Positions 56,231 to 64,000 of a stretch of 64,000 nt of DNA are shown one piece after another. This stretch comes from Saprospiraceae bacterium (GTDB lineage: Bacteria > Bacteroidota > Bacteroidia > Chitinophagales > Saprospiraceae): positions 1 to 64,000 of the forward strand of contig JAHDFP010000003.1 of assembly GCA_020628095.1 (NCBI GenBank). The letters run 5' to 3'. The translations under genes were made by a program, and so were the position numbers. Each line of letters starts with the position of its first letter. The stretch's first letter is position 1. The notes below the pieces were generated by a model, which was not told where the DNA came from, searched no databases, and saw only the letters and a list, made by a program, of their open reading frames with translations.

Positions 56231-58555
56231 ATGATTGAAGAATCGGCAGGGGTAATGATATTAGAGAAAAAGGTACTTCTTACAAAAAAAGTAATTGAAG
56301 ATTCTGACAACTTTTTTTGGAGATTCCCAGGTGGTAAAATTGAGAGTAAAGAAACGACTCAAGAATCATTAAAAAGAGAACTTAGTAAAAATTTTAACAT
56401 ACAAATAGAAGTTCTTTCAAAATTTCATGAGAACGTCTACCACTATGAAGATAAACCTGTAAAACTTCATTCTTACTTTGTTAAATATGTTGATGGTGCA
56501 AACGAACTTAACGGTAACTCGGAAATAAGTTGGACGAAAATCGAAAACATACTTGATTACAACTTAGCACCTTCGGATATTCCTATAGCAATTAAACTAA
56601 TGCAAAGGCATGTTATCAAGAGGGCTTATTACTCAAATACTATCGAGAGCTTTCTTGCGGAGTCTGAAAATGAGATTCGTGGAGAACTAATGGAAAACCA
56701 CACAAATAGAACATTAGATGAACAACAAAGAAACGCTTGGAGAGAACAAATTAGAATCCTAAAAGATCAACTGCAGAATATAGATGGTCACATATTTTTC
56801 GAATTTGCAATTCCTCGTATGGGTAAACGCGTTGACAACATTATAATTACCAACGATCAAGTGTTTGTTGTTGAATTTAAGATCGGAGCTACCGAATATC
56901 ACAATCATGATAAAGATCAAGTAGAAGACTATGTACTAGATTTACGAAATTTTCATGAGGGAAGTCATAAAATTAAATTGATACCAGTTCTTGTCTGCAC
57001 CGAAGCGGCTTCAAGAAGTTCCGATTCTATAATATTGACCAACAAATCGAATTTGGGAAATTCAATAAGGCAACTTATAAATTTTGATTGCGAGAAGATT
57101 AATGTTGAAGAATGGTCAGAATCAATTTACAAACCAACACCTACCATTATTGAGGCTGCTCAAGCACTGTATAAAGGCCATAGTGTAAAGGAAATTTCGA
57201 GATCAGATTCTGGAGCGATAAATCTGACCAAAACTGCGAGTTGTATTAACAAAATCATTGAAAAATCTAAGAAAAGTAATTTAAAAACGATATGCTTTGT
57301 GACTGGTGTTCCAGGAGCAGGAAAGACACTTGCTGGCTTAAATATAGCAAATGAAAGAATGCAAGCGGATGAATCGGAACATGCTGTTTTTTTATCTGGA
57401 AACGGTCCGTTGGTTGATGTTCTGAGAGAAGCATTAGCAAGGGACTTAGTTTCCACCAAAAAAAAACAGGGAATAAAGTTTGCAAAAAAAGAAGCCCAAA
57501 GAAATACTCACTCGTTCATTCAAAATATTCATCATTTCAGAGATGAATATTTATCTGATCTTAACCCACCAATTGAAAAAGTAGTTGTTTTTGATGAGGC
57601 TCAAAGAGCATGGAATAAACACCAAGCGAGTTCATTTATGAAAAGAAAGAAAGGTTATCAAGATTTTAACAAGTCTGAACCAGAATTTCTTATTGAAGTA
57701 ATGAATAGGCATATGGATTGGTGTACTATAATATGCCTCATTGGTGGAGGACAAGAGATAAATACAGGAGAAGCGGGTTTAGAAGAATGGATAATAGCTC
57801 TAAAAAATAAGTTCAACAATTGGAATTTTTACTTTTCAGATCAAATTGTAAGTAACGAGAACTATCTTAAAAAGGATGAAATAACTAAATGGGTAGTTCA
57901 AAATGGCATTAAAAAAAACGAATTGCATCTTGCTGTTTCTGTTAGATCATTCAGGTCAGAAAGGCTATCACATTTCGTCAGGCAATTACTTGATTTGGAA
58001 TTAGCAAATGCTCATTCCACTTATTTAACGCTCATGTCAGATTATCCAATTTATCTCACACGTGAGCTGTCAATAGCAAAAAAATGGTTAAAGAGTAAAG
58101 CAAAAGGAACTGAAAGAATAGGATTAATCGCAAGCTCTGGAGCGAGAAGACTTAGGCCGTTGGGGATAGATGTCAAGAATGAAATAGATGCTCCAAATTG
58201 GTTTTTAAATAGGAAAGAGGATATTAGATCATCTTACTACTTAGAAGATGTTGCAACTGAATTTGATATCCAAGGATTGGAAATAGATTGGGCATGCGTC
58301 GCTTGGGGAGCCAATTTCTATCTTCAAAATAATAACTGGAGTTATCAAAAATTTAGAGGGAGTAAATGGATGAATATCAATCAAGAAGCAACAAAAGAGT
58401 ATTTAAAGAATACTTATAGAGTATTACTAACAAGGGCCAGACAAGGAATTGTAATTTATATTCCAAAAGGAAGTCAAGAGGATATAACGAGACCAAGTAA
58501 ATACTATGATGAAACATATCAATACTTCATTAATATTGGAATAAAAGAAGTCTAA
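56231..58555 (+). CDS. Nudix-like + PD-(D/E)XK nuclease + DUF2075 helicase fusion
   Basis: A 774-residue cytoplasmic protein. Residues 1-125 look like a Nudix domain: the box starts G35-x5-E41-x7-R49-E50-L51, but the catalytic Glu pair is K53-N54. From about 130 the usual DUF2075-type protein begins: a PD-(D/E)XK-like core (E191, D202, E215-F-K217; D-x12-ExK spacing), then Walker A GVPGAGKT (359-366), Walker B VVVFDEAQRAW (451-461), a motif V-like region FDIQGLEIDWACV and motif VI VLLTRARQG near 731-739. The DUF2075 motor is related to the Schlafen group 3 helicase domain. The DNA is AT-rich and monocistronic. A defence role is suggested by the family. Confidence 0.82.
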   Translation: MIEESAGVMILEKKVLLTKKVIEDSDNFFWRFPGGKIESKETTQESLKRELSKNFNIQIEVLSKFHENVYHYEDKPVKLHSYFVKYVDGANELNGNSEISWTKIENILDYNLAPSDIPIAIKLMQRHVIKRAYYSNTIESFLAESENEIRGELMENHTNRTLDEQQRNAWREQIRILKDQLQNIDGHIFFEFAIPRMGKRVDNIIITNDQVFVVEFKIGATEYHNHDKDQVEDYVLDLRNFHEGSHKIKLIPVLVCTEAASRSSDSIILTNKSNLGNSIRQLINFDCEKINVEEWSESIYKPTPTIIEAAQALYKGHSVKEISRSDSGAINLTKTASCINKIIEKSKKSNLKTICFVTGVPGAGKTLAGLNIANERMQADESEHAVFLSGNGPLVDVLREALARDLVSTKKKQGIKFAKKEAQRNTHSFIQNIHHFRDEYLSDLNPPIEKVVVFDEAQRAWNKHQASSFMKRKKGYQDFNKSEPEFLIEVMNRHMDWCTIICLIGGGQEINTGEAGLEEWIIALKNKFNNWNFYFSDQIVSNENYLKKDEITKWVVQNGIKKNELHLAVSVRSFRSERLSHFVRQLLDLELANAHSTYLTLMSDYPIYLTRELSIAKKWLKSKAKGTERIGLIASSGARRLRPLGIDVKNEIDAPNWFLNRKEDIRSSYYLEDVATEFDIQGLEIDWACVAWGANFYLQNNNWSYQKFRGSKWMNINQEATKEYLKNTYRVLLTRARQGIVIYIPKGSQEDITRPSKYYDETYQYFINIGIKEV

Positions 58556-58582
58556 GGCTCACTTAATTGGAAAGGTGAAATA

Positions 58583-59320
58583 ATGGAGCATATTATAATA
58601 CTCTCATTACTCTTTTTTGTAATTGCTTTAGTTTACTCCTCTGCGGGTTTTGGAGGGGGTTCCAGTTATTTGGCTGTACTTAGTTTATTTCCGCTTAGTT
58701 TTTCTGATATACGTATGATTGCACTTGTATGCAATATTGCTGTCGTCGTATCTTCAGTATGGTTATTTCATCAAAATGATAAAGTGAAGTGGCGTGCTAT
58801 CTTTCCTATCATACTCGTAAGTATTCCCTTAGCTTACCTTGGAGGTCAGTACAGGATAGAAGAAGATTTGTTTTTTACCCTTCTTGGTGTAACACTTTTA
58901 TTGGCATCTGTTATTATGCTGATGGATAATAAGAATCACCTGGTCAAACTTCCTAGGTTCTTTAATGGGATCATTGGTGGAGGCATCGGTTTTTTGTCTG
59001 GACTAGTAGGAATAGGCGGTGGCATTTTTCTTTCACCACTTTTGCATTTGACAAGATGGGATACGCCAAAGATTATTGCCAGCACATCAGCCGTTTTTAT
59101 TCTGGTCAACTCGATAGCAGGCTTGTTAGGACAGATGAGTTTGTATGGATTGCATGTGGAGATTATTCCTCTGGCTTTTTTAGTGTTGGCAGTTGTTGTA
59201 GGTGGTCAGATCGGTGTGCGATTGACCATTTTTAGATTTAACGCGCTTTTAGTCAGACGCATCACAGGAGTTGTTATTTTATTTGTATCCTTGAGAATAA
59301 TTATGAGACATTTTCTATGA
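58583..59320 (+). CDS. TSUP family permease, first gene of the molybdenum cofactor operon
   Basis: A 245-residue polytopic protein with paired repeats SSAGFGGGSSYLAVLSLFPL near residue 20 and SGLVGIGGGIFLSPLLHL near residue 145. The stop overlaps the moaD start by 4 nt (ATGA), so the two are translationally coupled. TSUP relatives export sulfite or related anions. Here an export or supply task for molybdoenzyme substrates is possible. Confidence 0.87.
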   Translation: MEHIIILSLLFFVIALVYSSAGFGGGSSYLAVLSLFPLSFSDIRMIALVCNIAVVVSSVWLFHQNDKVKWRAIFPIILVSIPLAYLGGQYRIEEDLFFTLLGVTLLLASVIMLMDNKNHLVKLPRFFNGIIGGGIGFLSGLVGIGGGIFLSPLLHLTRWDTPKIIASTSAVFILVNSIAGLLGQMSLYGLHVEIIPLAFLVLAVVVGGQIGVRLTIFRFNALLVRRITGVVILFVSLRIIMRHFL

Positions 59321-59553
59321 AGGTTTTCTGTTTTGGTATGGCCAAAGACATAACTGGTCTGTCCACATTAGATTTGGATAATGAGTCAGTTAGTACTGTG
59401 GAAGAATTGAAAAATTATTTGATCGCAGCTTATCCAGAGTTTGAAAAATACAAGTCCTTTATGATTGCTGTTAACCAATCCTATGCAAATAATGACCTAG
59501 TCCTTAATGGGACAGAGGAAATTGCCATAATCCCTCCTGTCAGCGGTGGATAG
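59317..59553 (+). CDS. moaD: Molybdopterin synthase small subunit MoaD
   Basis: The 78-residue ubiquitin-fold protein ends in PPVSGG, the Gly-Gly that is adenylated by MoeB and thiocarboxylated to carry sulfur. The start overlaps the permease gene and the stop overlaps moaE by 8 nt. Confidence 0.93.
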   Translation: MKVFCFGMAKDITGLSTLDLDNESVSTVEELKNYLIAAYPEFEKYKSFMIAVNQSYANNDLVLNGTEEIAIIPPVSGG

Positions 59554-59971
59554 AAAATTAGACATACAGATCAAAAGTGATCCACTGAGTGTTACGAATA
59601 ATTACAATTTTGTGCTAGACGAAAATTGTGGTGGGATAGATATGTTTATCGGAACTGTGAGGAAATGGAACAAGGGGCAAGAGATTACACATTTGGAGTT
59701 TGAGGCTTATGAGCCGATGGCTATCAAAGAACTCAATAAAATTGCTACCGCGGCTTTTGAAAAGTTCAGCGTCCAAAATATAAGCATTCACCATAGAGTC
59801 GGTAAAGTGGAACTAAAAGAAGAAGCTGTTATCATTGCCGTATCTTCTATTCATCGCAAGGCCAGCTTTGAGGCATGTCATTACATTATAGACGAGCTCA
59901 AAAAGCATGTTCCCATCTGGAAGAAGGAATTTTTACTTGATGGTAGTTATTGGGTTAATTCTAGGCCCTAA
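59546..59971 (+). CDS. moaE: Molybdopterin synthase large subunit MoaE
   Basis: The 141-residue catalytic subunit transfers two sulfurs from MoaD to cyclic pyranopterin monophosphate. It has GGIDMFIGTVRKWNKGQEITHLEFEAYEPMA, IHHRVGKVELKEEAVIIAVSSIHRKASFEACHYIIDELKKHVPIWKKE with the catalytic Lys residues, and a C-terminal WVNS. Translation starts at GTG 59546. Its stop codon overlaps that of the convergent moeB gene. Confidence 0.95.
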   Translation: MDRKLDIQIKSDPLSVTNNYNFVLDENCGGIDMFIGTVRKWNKGQEITHLEFEAYEPMAIKELNKIATAAFEKFSVQNISIHHRVGKVELKEEAVIIAVSSIHRKASFEACHYIIDELKKHVPIWKKEFLLDGSYWVNSRP

Positions 59972-61038
59972 TCTGCAGATTTTGATTGATACTTTTGCAG
60001 TGCCTTATATCCACCCTCCAGACTGAAAATTTTTCTCCGAGCATTTGACTTGATAAGATCAGAGACCACAGATTTTGAGACTCTGCCACGTCTACAGTAT
60101 ATAACTATGGGCTTTGGTTCTGAGGATTTTATTGAGTTTTCTATATCGGATATTTCTGACCACTTTGTCTTTTCGTCGTAGGCCTGATGCTCGCCTTTAG
60201 GCATGACGGAAATTAGTAAGTAATCACTTCTATTATTTATTAGTTGGCTCGCCATAATCTCTGGTGCGCTGGCACAGGATGCACTGGTGTAAAGTGTTTT
60301 CTCATACAAATCTTCGAGGTCCACGTTCCAATTTTTTTTAAGATTTAATACTATTTGTTTAGAGCTAAGACATTCGTAAGTAAGAAGTTTGTTTGCTAAT
60401 CCTTCGCCTACTCTTAATAAGTATTTGAGAGCTTCGTTGGCTTGCATGAGACCTATAAGTCCAGCGATTATATTATAAACGCCGACCTCTGAACAGGTCG
60501 GTATCTCGGGATTGGGTTCGGGGAATATGTCTCTTAGGTGTACATCATTTTCTTCTTGATTTCTGAATAAAGAAACATAACCCTCATATTTATAAATGGC
60601 ACCATAGACTAAGGGAATGTTCTCTATGGCGCAAAAGTCATTCACGAGGTATTTTGACATAATATCATCGGTGCATTCTAAGACGATATCCACACCCGTG
60701 AGTAGATCATCTATGTTGTTTTTATCCAGAAAATTAGATTCAATGACAACATTTACCTCTGGATTTAGCGTATTTATTTTTTGACCAAGAATCTGAGATT
60801 TGGAATGTGTTTCATTGCCATTATAGAAGACTTGACGATGAATATTAGTAATATCAGGTGTATCGCCATCGATCAAAATAATAGACCCGATACCCGCTCC
60901 AGCGAGATACATGGCGGCAATTGCGCCAAGGCCACCACAACCGACTATGGCCACCTGAGACTTGTTGATCTTGGTCTGACCAGTTTCTCCGATTTCGTTG
61001 AGTAAGATTTGTCTGGAATATCTTGAGTCGATAATCAA
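59968..61038 (-). CDS. moeB: MoeB/ThiF-type adenylyltransferase with rhodanese domain
   Basis: A 356-residue protein: an E1-like adenylating domain (about 1-240) with the nucleotide loop VAIVGCGGLGAIAAMYLAGAGIGSIILIDGD, VNR-type contacts and a Cys in IPTCSEVGV, followed by a rhodanese-like domain (about 255-350) with the loop YCRRGRVS holding its Cys. The enzyme adenylates MoaD and, through the rhodanese part, may add sulfur. Paired CxxC zinc motifs of E. coli MoeB are not evident. It is transcribed opposite to the other Moco genes. Confidence 0.88.
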   Translation of the reverse strand: MIIDSRYSRQILLNEIGETGQTKINKSQVAIVGCGGLGAIAAMYLAGAGIGSIILIDGDTPDITNIHRQVFYNGNETHSKSQILGQKINTLNPEVNVVIESNFLDKNNIDDLLTGVDIVLECTDDIMSKYLVNDFCAIENIPLVYGAIYKYEGYVSLFRNQEENDVHLRDIFPEPNPEIPTCSEVGVYNIIAGLIGLMQANEALKYLLRVGEGLANKLLTYECLSSKQIVLNLKKNWNVDLEDLYEKTLYTSASCASAPEIMASQLINNRSDYLLISVMPKGEHQAYDEKTKWSEISDIENSIKSSEPKPIVIYCRRGRVSKSVVSDLIKSNARRKIFSLEGGYKALQKYQSKSAD

Positions 61039-61098
61039 AAAACTTTTACTTATTAATATAGATTTATCTATTTTCCTGTACTCAATAAAGATAAGTTA

Positions 61099-62079
61099 AT
61101 GCTCATAGATCGGCATAATAGAGAGGTGAATTACTTGCGACTGTCCGTGACAGACAAGTGCAATTTGCGCTGCTCATACTGTATGCCCGAAAATATGAAG
61201 TTTGTCCCTCGCAAAGAGTTATTGACTTACGAAGAGATGATAAGGATAAGCAGGCTATTAGTCAATGAAGGCGTGACGAAGATTAGAATTACGGGAGGAG
61301 AACCCTATATCAGAAAAGACTTTATGTCTTTTCTTTCTGCTTTATCAGAGTTACCGAAACTGGAGAAAATTGCCATAACGACTAATGGTGTGAGCACTTT
61401 ACCCCACTTAGAGGAGACAATTTCTTTGGGTGTAAATAGTTTTAATCTGAGCTTGGATAGTTTAGATAGAGAGCGATTTTTGCAGATTACAAGAAGGGAT
61501 GCTCTGGACCAAGTGATGGCATGCCTCCATGAGATGCTACGATATAATCTAGACATCAGACTAAACTGTGTCGTCATGCAGGATCGTAACATAGATGATA
61601 TTATCCCTATGGTAGAATTGGCTAAGGATCAGAACATCTCTGTGCGCTTTATAGAGGAAATGCCTTTCAACGGTCACGGCGAATATTACCCAAATCTAGT
61701 ATGGAATCACCAAAAAATATTAGATCATATCACTGAAAAGTATCCCGATATAGAAAAACTAAATGACCCACCATATTCTACATCCAAGAACTATCGTATC
61801 AATGGGTTTGCAGGGAGTTTTGGGATTATCGCAGCTTATACACGGACTTTTTGTGGCTCCTGCAATCGGATAAGAATCACTCCAGAGGGCACTTTCAAAA
61901 CTTGCCTTTATGACCAAGGAATATTCAATCTCAAAACCTTTATGAGACAAGGTGCAACCGATGAGCAAATTATTACTGCTATAAAAGAAGCCTTAGCACA
62001 TAAAGCCGTCAATGGAAAAATGGCAGAATCTAATAGGTCCAAAAATGTATTCGAGTCCATGTCAACAATAGGCGGATGA
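61099..62079 (+). CDS. moaA: GTP 3',8-cyclase MoaA
   Basis: This radical SAM enzyme opens the Moco pathway with MoaC. The 326-residue protein has Cys21, Cys25 and Cys28 in DKCNLRCSYC, ITGGEPYIRKDF, the C-terminal cluster CGSCNRIRITPEGTFKTCL, and the terminal Gly-Gly needed for activity. moaC is not in the window. The stop overlaps the moeA start by 4 nt. Confidence 0.97.
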   Translation: MLIDRHNREVNYLRLSVTDKCNLRCSYCMPENMKFVPRKELLTYEEMIRISRLLVNEGVTKIRITGGEPYIRKDFMSFLSALSELPKLEKIAITTNGVSTLPHLEETISLGVNSFNLSLDSLDRERFLQITRRDALDQVMACLHEMLRYNLDIRLNCVVMQDRNIDDIIPMVELAKDQNISVRFIEEMPFNGHGEYYPNLVWNHQKILDHITEKYPDIEKLNDPPYSTSKNYRINGFAGSFGIIAAYTRTFCGSCNRIRITPEGTFKTCLYDQGIFNLKTFMRQGATDEQIITAIKEALAHKAVNGKMAESNRSKNVFESMSTIGG

Positions 62080-63272
62080 TTACCACAGAGGAAGCTTTAA
62101 ATCTTATAAGTGAGAATTGTCTGCACTTGGGTAAGGAGAAGGTTTTATTAGAAGATGCCCTAGGACGTACATTGGCCGAGGAGGTCTTGGCTGATCGCCC
62201 ATTTCCACCTTATGATAGAGTCACAATGGATGGGATTGCCATTGCTTATAGTCAGTTAGGGAAGGAGGTAAGGACGTTTATCATAGAAAGTACTTCGGCA
62301 GCAGGATCACCTCAGACCTCTTTGATAGACAAGTGTAAATGTATAGAAGTAATGACGGGTAGTGTCTTGCCAAAGGGGACGGATACAGTTATGCGTTATG
62401 AGGATGTCTCTATAGAGAATGGAGTTGCAACTATAACAGAGACTAATGTTAGAAAGGGACAAAATGTACATGCTCAGGGATCCGATGTAGCCAAGGGTGC
62501 AATCTTAATCCATAAAGGGATACCACTTTCTCCAGCCGAAATCTCTATAGCCGCGAGTGTGGGAAAGAGGAAAATCTTATGTGCCTCTCTTCCGAGAACC
62601 ATAATAGTTACCACTGGCGACGAATTAATAGATATAGATAAAATACCCTTACCACATCAGATACGAAAGTCTAATGGTCAGACCATAGCGGCTTTGTTAG
62701 ATAAGTTTGGAATAGCTCCTTCGCATCATCATCTTACTGATGATAAGCTACTAATGAAAGAGGAGCTAGAAGCATTATTAACCAATAACGAACTTATCAT
62801 ATTAAGTGGTGGCGTGTCCAAGGGCAAATTTGATTTTGTTCCTGAGGTAATGGAAGAATTAGGTGTAAAGAAAATCTTTCATCGAGTTAAGCAAAAGCCT
62901 GGGAAGCCATTATGGTTTGGTCGTAAGGGTGATTGTGTCCTTTTTGGCTTGCCAGGTAATCCTGTGTCTAGTTTTGTGAGTACACGGAAGTATATATTTT
63001 GGTGGTTATTTAAGTCCTTACAGCAGAAAGAAAAACCAATAAGACATGCGGAGTTAAAATCCGATTTCGAGTTCAAAGCGGACTTGCACTTATTCTTACC
63101 TGTAAAGCTAGAGTATTCTGAAGATGGTAAAGTATTAGCTCTGCCATGTTTTGGAAATGGCTCTGGTGATTTTGTTAACTTAAAGAATACAGATGCCTTT
63201 ATGGAGTTACCCAGAGGTCAGTCTGATTATGAGAAGGGAGAGACTTATCCTATATTGACTTACCGAGATTAG
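62076..63272 (+). CDS. moeA: Molybdopterin molybdenumtransferase MoeA
   Basis: MoeA inserts molybdate into adenylated molybdopterin. The 398-residue protein has PFPPYDRVTMDGIAIAY, EVMTGSVLPKGTDTVMRYEDV, TTGDELIDID, ILSGGVSKGKFDFVPEVM with the catalytic Asp region, and the C-terminal domain IV. MoaA and MoeA are coupled; the gene ends inside the last 23 nt of the convergent mobA gene. Confidence 0.97.
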   Translation: MITTEEALNLISENCLHLGKEKVLLEDALGRTLAEEVLADRPFPPYDRVTMDGIAIAYSQLGKEVRTFIIESTSAAGSPQTSLIDKCKCIEVMTGSVLPKGTDTVMRYEDVSIENGVATITETNVRKGQNVHAQGSDVAKGAILIHKGIPLSPAEISIAASVGKRKILCASLPRTIIVTTGDELIDIDKIPLPHQIRKSNGQTIAALLDKFGIAPSHHHLTDDKLLMKEELEALLTNNELIILSGGVSKGKFDFVPEVMEELGVKKIFHRVKQKPGKPLWFGRKGDCVLFGLPGNPVSSFVSTRKYIFWWLFKSLQQKEKPIRHAELKSDFEFKADLHLFLPVKLEYSEDGKVLALPCFGNGSGDFVNLKNTDAFMELPRGQSDYEKGETYPILTYRD

Positions 63273-64000
63273 ATATATAGCTTTTTGCTTCGGCTTGTTC
63301 TATTGGTGTATTGGAGTTTTTTAATTTTTCATTGTTAGTTATTTTGATCATCTCAATATCTGAGTTGATCAGGACTTTGCGAGGGCAAGAATATCCTTGA
63401 CTAAGAAAATCTAATAATATGGCATAAGCTCTTGGCTCCCAGATCGTAATGAGAGGTTCTGGAAAATCAGTTTCTGGATTGTAGAAGCAGGTTGCTAATT
63501 TTTGAGGATTTCTAGAAGATACAAGTTGACTTAACGTTTCTTTATTTAGATAGGGTAGGTCGCAAGCCAGAGTAAGCCAAGCCACATTGGGATCGTATCG
63601 AAAAGCAGAAAGTATGCCACCATAAGGACCTAGACCTAGGAAGGTATCCTTGATCTTAGGATATTCTAGATGTTCTGATTCGTCTGTACTAGATATGAAA
63701 ACTTTGTCACAATATTCAGAGAGTAAGTCAGCTTCATATTCACTTTGAGGTTTTCCGTGGTAGTTTATTTGAGCTTTATTTTCGCCCATTCTCAAGCTTT
63801 TTCCGCCAGCCAAGACAAGGCCGTGTATAGGCGGAACGTTTTTCTTATAATGATTGATTATTATGTTTGCTATTTGAGCGATATCTATTTTCTTTAATAC
63901 AGTAGAATCATTACTAATTCTTTCTTTTATAAAATCAAAGGTCTCGGTATCATTTTCTGCGACTATCTTCACATTGTTCAATCTATCTATTTTTCTGCTG
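63250..64000 (-). CDS. mobA: Molybdenum cofactor guanylyltransferase MobA, N terminus cut by window edge
   Basis: The NTP-transferase domain starts at IHGLVLAGGKSLRMGENKAQI, the guanylyltransferase signature, and runs to the end, with LTLACDLPYL in the middle. It attaches GMP to molybdopterin. About 48 residues before it do not belong to MobA. The frame stays open to base 64000, so the true start lies outside the window; the TTG at 63981 is not convincing. The upstream part, as far as seen, resembles the C-terminal end of a MobB-like region fused to MobA in this phylum (from memory). Confidence 0.85.
   Translation of the reverse strand, partial: SRKIDRLNNVKIVAENDTETFDFIKERISNDSTVLKKIDIAQIANIIINHYKKNVPPIHGLVLAGGKSLRMGENKAQINYHGKPQSEYEADLLSEYCDKVFISSTDESEHLEYPKIKDTFLGLGPYGGILSAFRYDPNVAWLTLACDLPYLNKETLSQLVSSRNPQKLATCFYNPETDFPEPLITIWEPRAYAILLDFLSQGYSCPRKVLINSDIEMIKITNNEKLKNSNTPIEQAEAKSYISNLGKSI

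Overview
The window comes from a member of the Bacteroidota, most likely a Saprospiria-like marine aerobe, though the class is a guess. Evidence for the phylum: an AT-rich sequence with almost no Shine-Dalgarno motifs before starts; promoters of the TTTG-N18-20-TAnnTTTG type (rpsL, rpsJ, rplP); a C-minus L36 and a zinc-free S14; the order rplQ-carA-eno; a type IX secretion sorting domain; and lipoprotein repeats of the GCTDPxAxNY kind.

Layout. 0-8 kb: an HxlR regulator, a TSUP permease, metF, a lipoprotein amidohydrolase, a split YeeE-type sulfur transporter with a polyprenyl synthase, an outer-membrane barrel protein, a Uma2 nuclease-like protein and a GNAT. 8.1-26.4 kb: one co-directional translation super-cluster, rpsL-rpsG-fusA, S10, spc with secY, map-infA-rpmJ, and alpha with rpoA-rplQ. 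It has an internal promoter before rplP and hairpins in several spacers. 26.5-34 kb: carA-eno, a GbsR-type regulator with a membrane protein, a DivIC/FtsB protein with sucD, a DUF1080 protein, a PaaI thioesterase and ribB. 34-37.6 kb: an accessory patch around a tRNA-Arg gene. It holds a repeat lipoprotein, an orphan gene with a decayed tandem copy of its own 3' end, a GNAT split by one stop codon, and a gene resembling the N-terminal region of McrB-like proteins. 37.6-51.8 kb: a WYL regulator, a patatin with a C-terminal barrel, two successive BlaI/M56 sensor cassettes and two alpha/beta hydrolases. 51.9-58.6 kb: thiolase, nitroreductase and enoyl-CoA hydratase, next to two AT-rich orphan-type genes, one of them a Nudix + PD-(D/E)XK + DUF2075 helicase fusion. 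58.6-64 kb: molybdenum cofactor synthesis (TSUP permease, moaD, moaE, moeB-rhodanese, moaA, moeA, mobA). mobA is cut by the window edge; moaC is not in view.

How the genes work together. The ribosomal block makes the translation and export machinery. The moa/moe/mob genes form a nearly complete Moco pathway: GTP-derived intermediate by MoaA, sulfur insertion by MoaD/E with MoeB, molybdenum insertion by MoeA, nucleotide attachment by MobA. Each BlaI/M56 pair should act as a membrane protease sensor that inactivates its repressor; both promoters carry the same AACTAAA/TTTAGTT half-site. The GbsR-type regulator and the membrane gene beside it carry a matching 27-bp element exactly 22 nt upstream of each start codon.

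The best candidates for something undescribed are the Nudix-nuclease-helicase fusion at 56.2-58.6 kb, whose Nudix box has lost its catalytic Glu pair, and the M56 protein at 43.6-47.0 kb, which joins a zinc protease, TonB-like and repeated plug-like segments and a type IX sorting domain in one chain. No insertion sequence, CRISPR array, rRNA or replication origin was seen.
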